From: Heliocidaris tuberculata
Taxonomy: Eukaryota; Echinodermata; Echinoidea; Camarodonta; Echinometridae
DNA length: 64,000 nucleotides
Direction of reading: 5' to 3'
NCBI GenBank assembly: GCA_025618425.1
Contig: CM046832.1
Span: 22,621,917 to 22,685,916, forward strand
This document shows positions 11,101-23,100 of the stretch, piece by piece (the stretch's first letter is position 1; each line of letters starts with the position of its first letter). The position numbers and the translations under genes are program-made. The notes under the pieces are model-generated. The model was not told where the DNA came from. It saw nothing but the letters and a program-made list of their open reading frames with translations, and did no database searches.

Positions 11101-14100
11101 CTTTCCGATTTTCATATGTCTCTTTCTGGGTCATTTTACACCTTTTCCTAACTTTTAATGATGCATATATTTGACTTCACTGAAAGTACTTACACCTAAA
11201 AAGTGAATTTCCTTTTCTGGAAATCTGGCTTCATAGATGACGTACCAGAGCAGAGAACCTATAGTGTAGAGCATAGCCAGGACCCCAACAGCTACAAAGA
11301 ATTGAGCCGATCCTGCTGGGTTAGACGAAACCACAGGTGAAGTACCATTGCATAGAGCAGGTAAAGGGGTGCTCTCAATTCTGAGGATGAAACACAAATG
11401 ATATAAATGGCAAGAAGGCAGAAGAACTGAAAGGTTAGAATGTCAGTTTGTTCAAACTATATGTATATACTTAATAGAAGTCGATAATTTACACATTGCA
11501 CCTTACTACATGTAAATATAAAACAGAGCTAACATTGTCCCTTTGTGTCTTGGTACAAACGGGAGATTTGTCTGACAATACATCACCACATGACACTACA
11601 GTGTCATTACTGATTCATCAATTTGAAATCTTGTGATTATATCATTTATATATACACCTTTCAAAAATGAAAAACTTCCTATTGTTGTCTGATTTCATTC
11701 CAACTTTCATCAGTCATTTTGTCTGACCCTCGTGCTTTTCTTCAAAGCAACTTGCTTACAAGGATTGCATTGATTCTATGAATGTTAGGGGTCATGTGGA
11801 ATATGTGGTAACTCCAAAATGGTCTATTGGCACCGCTATATTGTACAAGTTCTTCATTTATATGTGGAGCAGAATATCAAGTGAAAAGAGGAATATGAAG
11901 ATAATCACCTGAATGGATATTTAACAGGTACCGTGTAAATGTGTCCGGGAGCACATGATGCTGAGAAAGAATAGGACGTAGCATACCCAGCAGTGGTGGC
12001 AAACATACATACAGCCAGGATCTGCAAGATAAAGAGGTCAAACAATCAAAACTTAATTGGAGATGTACAATTGGGCTATAAAACAATCACCCAAAATTAC
12101 AACACTGAAGCATGCATCTGGACTCAGTTGAACAAGCAATTTAAAATATAAAGCTTTATATCCTAGCAGATCAACTACAAGTATGAGTGATGCCTATTTC
12201 TATAACTTACTGAAGAAATGGCTAAGATTTTCACTGAGTATTGCTGTACAAAATGAAATGGCAAAAAATCTCTTCTCTGCATAAAGATGAAGAGCTGTTT
12301 GCAGAATGCACATCAATTTCCTTCTGACAAGGAGTATCCATGTTTATTTCAATTAGTACGCTAGCTCTAAACTTGAGAACATACACTTAACAAAGGGGTG
12401 AAAAAAAAACAACAAAAAACGATCAATACAATCTTGCTGTAGACCTAGACACAGGTTCAGATGTATATTCCCACATGAATATTTCCAAAAGTGTTGTTAT
12501 AAGTAGGACAGGCACAGGATGAATTGTCTAATATTGGACTCCCCGAAAAGGAGAATATTGACAATACATGTACATACATTTAACGTAGCATAAATACACC
12601 TGTCAACCTGTAGCCTACATGTACATAGGGGTCAAAGAATGCTCAACGACATACATGTAATAATAATTACTAGCAGGAATGGAGTCTGGACATTATGCCT
12701 GAATACCTCCTACTCACAGTTGCCTGATTATATTGGCTTGGAATACGATGAGCATGCATGCTTATTTGTTCTCTTCTCAGTCTTACAGTGCTGCAAGATG
12801 CTATACCCTAGAGGTACTTCAAGTGTGATATGGAGATGGAGTGGATGTTTTCAAGAGAGCTCAGTTCACTACATTTGACACCTTCTATCTCTCTCCCAAG
12901 ACAGTTCATAATATACTGTAGCTCATCTACATCTCATCTAATGTACTAGATATACTATCTCATCTAACGTAGCTCAATCATAATACATGTACATGTATGT
13001 TATGCAGCTTGACGTGAAGATCAAAATGCTGAAAATACATACATGTATCTTGAAATTTAGTGGTCCCTATTTTGTCTGAATCCTGTTCTTTCCTCTGATG
13101 TTCTCTCATTTCTCTGTCTCTCGCCTCTCAGATCTCATGATTATTCATGTAACAGCATATAACAAATTCCCTTTCTTAAAAACTGGATTCCTGGTTTAGT
13201 GCTTCTTAAAAAAAAATAAAGAGAAAAAAGACTTCATTATGATGGGTGTACATTATTGAAACCATCCACTAAAAGTTACATAACATTACCAACAAATTCT
13301 AAAGATTATAATATTACCAGGTAATGAACATGGTGCTGACTGCCTTTTCAAAAGTAATCGTAGCAGTGCAACTGTTACAACTTTTTGTAAGAAAGGAAGA
13401 TGGCACATTATTATTTCCTTTCAGAATTATTGGATGCTTGATATCTGTACTGGACGTATATCAGTCTATTGACAAACATTTTAACCCTTTCAGGACAGGA
13501 ATTATTTAAAGGCTAAACTGATCACATTTTGTTCTTCAAATTGGCAACATTAATATTTTTCTTTTAGGGCTACATGGTTCTAATAAGGTGTAATGTCTTT
13601 GAAAACAATATACATGGTTAGAAATTTGTTGAATAGTTGAAAGAAATTGCCAATTTTGATGAAAAACAATGATTTAAACCTCTCAATGTGTTGCCAATTT
13701 AAGGATCTCAAAGCTTAATCTTGTTTTTAAAATTCCTGGCATCAAACGCAATATGAACATGGAATAAAAATGGACATAGTGTGTGCAGAAAATTTTGCTC
13801 TTTCTACTCGTGCATCTGGTATATTTTTTAGAGCTCTGGATCAAAAGTTATTGAGCCAAACCACAAAATGTGGTCAATTGTCTTGAAAGGGTTAACATAT
13901 CATTTCTTCAGACAACCCTTACATGGTGCCTTAATCCTGGATACTTCTATGCAGTAACTGCAACTGTTCAGTATATACACATGTACACATCTTAGTCATT
14001 AACTTTTAAGTATTCTTACATGTATGTAAGACATGTGAAAATTATTGTTCTAGTTTGTTTGCTAATGTTTTCTTCTGTTTCTTCATTTTCAAATCTGACT

Positions 14101-17100
14101 CCATCGTTCTTTGATGGGAATTCCATCATACAAAAGGTCATTTAAGGGCATGAACCTGTATATCATAAGGGCATCTTATTTCACTTTCTACATGTAGCAT
14201 ATATCCTGAATGAATCTAAAGGTTGTTGTAATTATGATTCCAAATGATATTGGTATCATTATCACTCTATCTTTATTAAATTACTGTTATTAATATTTGG
14301 GAAAGTCTAACCTATTTTGTGTCACATACATGTAATTACTGCCCACATCTGATTTCAGTATTTCTGATGACTGTATAAAGCTGATAGCCCTATTAGAGCT
14401 TGGATCAGACATACCGGTAATTATCAAATAAAATGGTATTTTTATGTTAATTTATGATAAAAATTCCAAAAATACAAATAATACTTGTTATAAAACAGGT
14501 TCTAGTCTAGAATGTATGCATATGACACCACATGACGGTGCATTCTTCTTTCCTACATTCATGACCGCAAAAAAAAAGTTCTTATCAAAAAGTGATAACC
14601 CACGGCAAAAAGTGACAATGCACGGCTAGGACAGGTGTATGCATACCCCTGGCGCGTACATAGTTAAGGCTTGATGAAATGTGCATAAACTTACATGTAC
14701 ATGAAAAGGACATTGATGCGCACAATGAGATGTGCATTACGTCTATACTGTGATGTCATCCAATAAAGCAAATGGTGGCCTCCATGACTGCTCGAATCTT
14801 GGTGTTTTGATTGGGTTTGTAGTAAATTTTTCGACTTAATGGGACATACATGTACCTTGCACTTGCCCTTTTATATTATTACTAGCTGAAGCAGCCCGTG
14901 GACATATCATCCACGGGCGCTAGCTGTGTTTATGATTAATTACAGTACCGTATATTTGTCACAATAATCAAGTGAATAAAGAAAAAAGTCGGGTAATGTG
15001 TCATTTTTTTACCAAGAAGTATTTACAACATGTGAGTATGTGTTATTCATCCAAATCTTGCATGAGTTCTGAAGAAAATACATTTTCATCTTGATGAAGA
15101 CTAAATGACGATTGTTTTACTTTATGAATGACTGAATAATGATATTTATTTATGTTACGTCAGCCCTGTGGCCTGTTGATGACACACGATCTCATTTACA
15201 CCCGGGCAGGATTCTCGCACACAAAGCATGAATATAATTATGTTCGAATAGTATATCCATGAATAGAGCTAGAGTGAGCGATTTGATCTTGCCATGTTTC
15301 TGTGGTTTAATTCTCAGAGAAATTAAGGCCATAAAAACATAACATGCATAATTAGCGGTACGTCCCTTGTAAAGGATGCAAAAATTAGAAAAAAAAAGAA
15401 TTTAATGTCATTTTCGTTTCAGGGGGATTATGGCCCCCTTATAAGTCTTGGGAGGACCGATGGATTGACCTTTCCCTACCGTACCCCCTACCCCACCCCA
15501 TCGGCCTCCCGTCACCCCCAGCACGAGGGTTAGTATCCTATACGTATTTGTATCATAGTGGAAATATTTTCGAAGGAAATTTTGGTGGGGGGGGGGGGGG
15601 GGCGGGGAGGGCTCCTTCTTTACACCGTGGCAACCGATATTCCTAAGTGAAATAAAGAGTGCTAAAATATGAAGTGGCCAAAATCCCCCCCCCATTTTTT
15701 ACATCTAACAGTTACATGTTCCTCCCGGCTTCACCCTGTCTCATTGAACATCAACCCCCACAAAAAACAAAAAACAAAAAACAAACAAAACAATTGTATC
15801 ACAGAAAGAATTAAGTTCAACTAAGAAACAGCCCCCCCCCCAAAAAAAAACAAACAAAAAAAAAAACCTTGAAAGTTCAATTTATAAAGTAATGGAATGC
15901 TTACAAAAATCAAACTTCCAAAGGAGCTGAATTTTCACAAATAAAAGGCATCTAACAGTTACATGTTCCTCCCGCCTTCACCGTCTCATCGAACGTCAAC
16001 CCCCACAAAAAAAAAAAACAACAAAAAACAAACAAAACAATTGTACACTGTACATCATCACTTGCTGAATTAAAAAGCAGATTGCAGTAGGAGCAGATTT
16101 TGATACTCTAAACAGGGAAACCCGTCTATCTCTGATTTTAATAACATTATTAACGGCGATTTTATATCTTGCTTAAGGTATTTTACATCCTATTTGAGGA
16201 TTACATCCTCATCATAGACCTCTTTTTAGCCAAAAAGGAACTGTAAAAGAAATTCAACCCACTTTGGAACACACTACTGAACTATATCCCCCCCCCCCCT
16301 TCCGCGGATCTATCATCTCTGAATTTGCTACCCTTTTTCTTGATTTTTGCTTTTTTTGATACCCTAAACGCGTAATCCGGGTTATGCGCTTATTGTTGAA
16401 AAGGTACCCTTTTTATCCGTTTTCATGTACGTGTACCAGCTTCAATGAGACATGTCCCCACCCACCCCACCCACCACCCCATCCCATCGACAGAAATATT
16501 ACTCCCTCCGGAAATTCAATGTTTAAAAATGAATTTATGAAATATGGACGGCACTTCAGCACTTAAAAAGTGCCTCCCAACCATCTGGGGACTATTCCCC
16601 GCCCGTGGGTACCAAAAGGTGGGGACCTAAAGAGCCAGGGGAGGCGCCTATTCAAACAAAAGAAAAGGCCCCATATCCTTAGCGTAATATATAGAAAGAT
16701 TATTACTAAATTGTTATTATTACTATCATTATTATCATCATTATTACTGTTATTACAGCACTATCATGGTGAATCCAATCAATGCAGTTTAGTCGAACGA
16801 TAACGATAAGCTGAGATAAAAGGATTCGCCCTAACGTCACAATGAGAGTAATTTTTATTATTATGATTTTCATTATGATTATCATCATCACTATTATAAT
16901 TATTTTTTAAAAATCTACTTTATGTACATGTACAAGTATGAAACTATGCAAAATATCTTCAGATTTGATTATACATGTATAGGTGTGTGTATATACATGT
17001 ACATGTATTTGTAATGAAATATATTGGTGTACTGTATTAAGTTTATAAAAATTAGCTATAGTTGTTGTTTTCTCACCATATCTTTCAATGGGAATTCATA

Positions 17101-20100
17101 TCTGCTGAGAGCTGGTCACATATTTCAATGGCATGAAAATCTTCTTCATATTTTCCATAATTATCCAAAAGATTAATTGGGCATTAATCACTGGCGTATC
17201 TATTAACTGGAAATCATGTACATGTATCTTTAGCTGCTGCTGCTGCTACAATCCAAACAGAGATGTACATGTACATTTGTGCGATTTTTAGTCAGAATTT
17301 ACAAGCGATTCCTACATGTAGTTCCATGAACCCTTTTTAGAAGCCTCTGTTATTCTTATAATTCCCCTCCCCCCTCCCCCCCACATTTGATAAAACTGAA
17401 GAAGATATATGTATTCCTACATGTAATAGAAAAATGAACTTGGTTAAACATAGCCTCTAATATGCATTTATAAAGAGCTTGAAAAACAACATTCTGATGT
17501 TTAAATGAATGAAAATGTAAATTCAAAACATGGAAAGGGGCCAGGAATGCCAATCACAATGGCATAATGAATGTAACTTGGTAGCCTGTAACCACAGTGT
17601 CAATACTTCTATGATTTTACTAGTTCTCATTTTCAAAATTCAAATATAGAATGACATGCATCTCCCCATATTATATCTTGGTGAAATAAAAAATACTTGT
17701 CATATTAAAAAAGGACATAACTTCATTCTTCCATAGACTGGGTTCACTCGTGATCACTGATGTCACAGTCGTACATGTATGATTTAATTTTTTAACGGCA
17801 AAATAAACAAAATATTTCATAGAGTGAGTCATGCACATGCGTTATTAAAACTTGCATGACCACCTGGAATGTGGACTTTGGACCCGTTCTCAACTTCTGC
17901 AATCAAATGTCACGATGTAGGCCTGATACCAATACAGATCAGAAGAATCTTTTCCAGGTACATGTATCCTTATCTTTTATCAAGTTCACATTTTCATTCA
18001 ATCATTTTGTTTTTATCAAAATGTATAGTCTTTAATCATTAATCTCCTCTTCTAATAAACTAATTTTATACAGTATTACGCCCTTCCATATGGGGAAATC
18101 AGTCTCTATATTAATTGTACCGTTATGGTTTATGATAAAACCTTTCATATCAAATGACTGCTCTAAATGTGTACATAAAAATCAGGTAATGGCCTTCAGG
18201 TTATCAAAAATATATAACAACATTGTTTACAAAGATCTTCTAGTGTGAAAAGTCTCATGACCTCAAAATTTTCATGTCATTTTTTGATGCCTGGAAAGTA
18301 TGAAATTTATTCTTTCAAATAAATCTGAATGTGATAGACACAATGAAAAATATGTGACCAGGCACCACAAAACCACCAAAAAGTCACACTGTGATTTTCA
18401 GTTAGAGCTCAATGAAGGTGTTTTTGTTTGGCAAATTTTAGCTTTGAGTATTTTGTGACAGAGTATACTTTTTTCTAAGTAATTTAAACATTTGGAGGCA
18501 CCAAACAATCAAAAAGTGGTATTTTTGACAGTTTTTAGTTAAACTATGTTTGTCTTCTCTAGATTTTGTAGTATTAGTTTTCTTTTTTAGCCACCCTGAA
18601 TACTTATCTCATTATGATCTCCCATAATTTCTTGTATTCATTCTTGTCCACTCTTATGAGCAGGTTGCCAGGTTTTAGGACAATCGGATAATCCCTTTGT
18701 ATAAATTTCTATTGAGTTCTAATCCTCCTTTTGTCTGGGCACATATAGAGTGTATAAATTCAGCAGATTAATAGACAATTCTCTAAATTTAAAGCAGCTA
18801 AAACTGTCAATTTAGGCTACTAGTAGCAGCAGATTTCTTGAATCTAAATACTGCTTACAAGTGTACAATACTACAGTTATCGGTTAACTTTGCAAACTGG
18901 ATGACATATGCACCTTTCACACTAAAAAATTAAATATTCAATGAAAAACTTCAGTCTGAATCTCATACCATTCAAAGGAAAATAATAAAATATCAAAAGT
19001 TTTTATAATTGTGAAAGTATACATGTATGGCTTTGGAGCAGAACAATCTTCTGGGCATTGTTTGCTATACTGGAAAACTATGTTGGCTTGCACTTGTCTG
19101 TAATCAACTTAATATACAACTTACAACTAAATGCAGGGCAACTGGATCTTTCCTGTTTAATTAATATTTGCAATCTTGAAGACTCAGTACAATACATGCA
19201 TATGTCTAGGACTTACAAATGTTACTATTTACTCTGCCAGGAGAATAGCTACATGTAGCCAAGATTCAAGAGGCACCAGAAGGAGGTTTGTTCACTAGGA
19301 GTCTATGACAGTAGATGAAACTTCGCCATTGTTGATCACCGCTTTGCTAATGAAATCAATGGTTACTGACACTGTCTTGTGAAACAAATATCATGTCCTA
19401 CAATAAAACAATGCAGTTCTGACAAACCATTCAAGATGAACCCTAAACTTTTGAGAAGATGCCCAAGCGTAAACTATGATTTTTTTTTTTTCAATTCAGG
19501 ATAATCTGAATTCTGAAATATAACACAATAAAAGTAGTAGAATCGAACATGATTTTGTCTCCAAATGAACTAAATATAAGAGTTTTAGAGAAAATTTGGG
19601 AATTCAGTTTACTTATTGAAATAATTTTAATTTACTTTATTTATCAAATGTATTTTACTTTATTTTAATTATTAAATGTATTTTTAAAGGGCAATGCTGG
19701 TAGGCATCAGCATTCCAACAAAGATTTTAACCGTTATTCTGACCCCAGGAAGTGGGAGTTGACTCCAGCCTCTCAGTTTCCTTTTAAGAAACCTCAGGTT
19801 GGAAGCTCGACTTGTGAATGATCTGCTTTTCTTAGGGAGCTTTTAATCTTCCTACATGTCCTATTTCTTGTGGTCCATACTTCCTGCATTTCCATGAGAA
19901 CATACAGGTTTACTTTCTACTTTCTAGTTGGCAGGGGATGGGTTTAGCGTATATGCTATGATGCACACCTGTGGTGTGCGTGCAATAGTTAAATGAGGAG
20001 TAGAAAAGGTTTGGGTATTCTGAAAACTCTGTTAGCACTCATTTTAACTTAAAAAAAGATTAATATTAATATTAAATTAATAAATTAACACCTAATACTA

Positions 20101-23100
20101 ATAGGTCTCCTAAGTCCTCCCTTTTGTAATAACATAGCACTCTTTTATTGTATTTTTCATCTAAAATAATGGCCGTTCAATCACAAGGATGATATGTTTG
20201 ATTAAATAAGAATTATCTTGTCCATTCTGATACAATGGAGCAGTCTCAATGTTGATTTTAAACATTTGGTGGATGTTTTGGATGTTTGGATTTTAAAAAT
20301 TCAAATTATGCCAAGGCCTTCTGATTTCATTCTACAGCGGCTCCCACAGGCATGTGGTTCACCACTTTACATGTACATGGCTATCTAAGATATCATTGTA
20401 CTCATACATAGCTTCTCCTGTTAGATTTCCTGCCATAGGTGTTGTGTGTATTAGCCTGGATTAGTCCAGGCTACAGGCTAGATCATACCAGATGCAGGGG
20501 AAAATAATTATTTAAATCCTTCATTTTCATGCTGGAAACTCAGATTTGTAGCTTAGAAAAGTCCCTGAATCAAGTCTTCAGAAAAAGTGTCAGTAAATTC
20601 AACACTGCTTATAATGAATTTGGGTTTTCTTGTTCTGCAACAGTCATGACAGTGAATGTTTGAACACAGTCCCACATAGGCATGGGACTATGAGTGGTGG
20701 TTCACTACATATATGTTGAATGTTGGGGTGCATAAACACCATTTTCTTTGTTACAGCACTTCTGATTGGAGGAACAGGACTAAAAAAAGGAGGAGCATAT
20801 TTTAACGACACAGAACTTAATTTAGCGCGAAGTTAGACTGAAATATCAGTCTATTTCGCTGAGACTATATCTTACTTTGCAGAATCCTCCTACATAGACC
20901 GAAATCTGCCCCAGCCACTCCCGTTGGGATCCATCGCAATGGTGCCACAAATATTTGGTTTATCGTGGCGGAGCTATACACTCTTGTGCATTACTTTTTC
21001 TTTGGCCAAAATTCGATGAAAATATCAAAAATACCACATCACATAAAGTCACCAACTCTACTCATTTTGTCATAAAGATTAATAAACTTGGAATAGGAGT
21101 GATAATTTGTATGTTTCCAATACTTCTTTGGCAAAAAAATGTGATAGAATGTCACAAATGATCTTTTCTGAGTGCTGGTCTCTCGAAAACTGGAGTGCCA
21201 ATCAACATTGCGCACGTGCAGTAGTGCTTCAACATTGGAGAAAAGATGGTTCGCGATGTAAACTCTTGCCTTGTTTCCAATGGAAAATATTCAAATTATA
21301 TTAAAATTGATCCTCCCTCACGCAAGTTATGAATTTTTATTGCAGTATAAGTAGAGTTTATGAGTTTATCTAATGTGGTATTTGTATATTTTTACCAAAA
21401 TCCGGTAAAACAGCAAATTTTTACAAGCTCTGGCTGCATTTGAGTGCAGAGCTCCGCCGCTGAGCTGGGACCTACGTATGCGTACACCCACGCATGCATT
21501 TACTATACTAGTAATTCTGTTCTCCTTGAATCACTTCCGATAATCCCGTTGACATGGCAAAATGGGTTTAATTCCTGTAAATCTTGTATCATTTCTAAAA
21601 TCAGGTGGGTGCACTATATTAAGTACATAATAACCATGATATTCTGTGTATTTTTTTTTTCATTAACGACTTTTTATTTTTAATAAAGCGTTGGGTGAGG
21701 TACCTCACACTTTTTGCCCATAGACATAGTGCTTAAGGCAGGCGGAGAGGCACTCGACAAGGGTGACAATGGGAGGCTTTCGTCTGTCTTGGAGGAGATC
21801 CTCAAAAGTCCAAAAATAAATATAACTCCTCCAAACAGACAGATTTTTCTGTCTAGCATGAAGATAGACCAAAGCTTCAGTCTCTCTGTATCGTCGACTG
21901 TTCCGCTGAGACTATGTCTGAATGCTCTCATATGCTGTAGTAGGAGGGCTTTGAGTAGAGCATAATAGTACAGTCGGTGTGTTGCCAATCGATAGTGATC
22001 GTATTGCGATCGACATTACAACTTGCAAGGCACTGTTTGCGTCCTCCCGACGTCCGGGCCTCCTGTATTTATAGCTGCGTAACCTGCGTTGTACATTTGA
22101 GGTCTTTCTACACAAGTTCATGCGTGTAGAAAGGGCCTATGAGTGTCATGTAGGTAGTTCTATAACTCCAGGTACAACTAAACAAAATCTTCCTCACCCA
22201 TGGCATTAGTTTGGTCGGTAAGGTGAAAATTTGTACTTACATTTCAAGAGAATTATTGTAACTATCTAGCAGGCACTTTGATTTCACGATTTGACGATTA
22301 TTTCGATGAATAAATGGAATTTCCTCGCCAAGTCGATCGAGTCATTTGAAATGACGATACAGTACAGGGGAAGATTGGCTTGGCAAGGAAATTCCATTTT
22401 TTTCATCAAAATAATCATCAAAACGTTAAATCAAAGTGCCTGCTGGATAGTTACAGTAATTCTCTTGTAAGTACAAATTTTCATCTTACCTGCCGACATT
22501 AAGCGATGCAACAGACCAAACTAATGGGCGAGGCCGAGGAAGACTTTGGTTATTTGTACCCGAGCGTTGGAGGCTTGGAGCTCCCTGGAGTTAGTAGTTC
22601 TAACAGAGACTCAGAATTTACTTAGACCCCACTCACGGGACCACCACTATATGGGGCTGTGCCAATTTTGGCCTGTCACAAGCACAACCTCTAAGTTAAA
22701 GAGGTAAAAACACCAATATAATCGGCAAAATTTTGAGAAAATACTTCCTTCTACATTTTAGAATGATAGATTATATAATTTCATGCCAGATCCTTCGATA
22801 GGATCTTTATCATCTTGATCAAGTGAAATTTTTGGTCGGTGATCTTGCTCCCCTCCTGCACACATATGGGCATATATATGGGCATGATGGGAGGCAATTG
22901 CTCACGGTATGAAGGTACAGAGTACGAGGTTATCTCCACTTATCCAATGAACAAGGTTATAATATAACCTTGTCCTCCCAAACCAATATGGTCATGGTGA
23001 AAACACATATATGGGCTGTCCTCTGCTGCTGTACTACTGCTGTACTACTGCCAGCAATAATAAACAAATGCAGATTTCCTCTCTCCACACGTACACAGCT

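Larger units (their letters stand above)
8644..11193 (-). other. Intron 4 of the synaptophysin-family gene
   Basis: Contains about 600 bp of unique AT-rich sequence, then a 1.7 kb composite repeat (9258-10951) with nested hairpins and a broken acidic open frame. No exon was found in either orientation. The flanking exons 4 and 5 join in phase without it. Confidence 0.7.

Noticed and set aside
21680..21988. 102-codon minus-strand and 83-codon plus-strand frames over one patch
   Set aside because: Both strands are open, no domain is recognisable, and it lies inside an intron between foldback elements; reported only as an unassigned patch.
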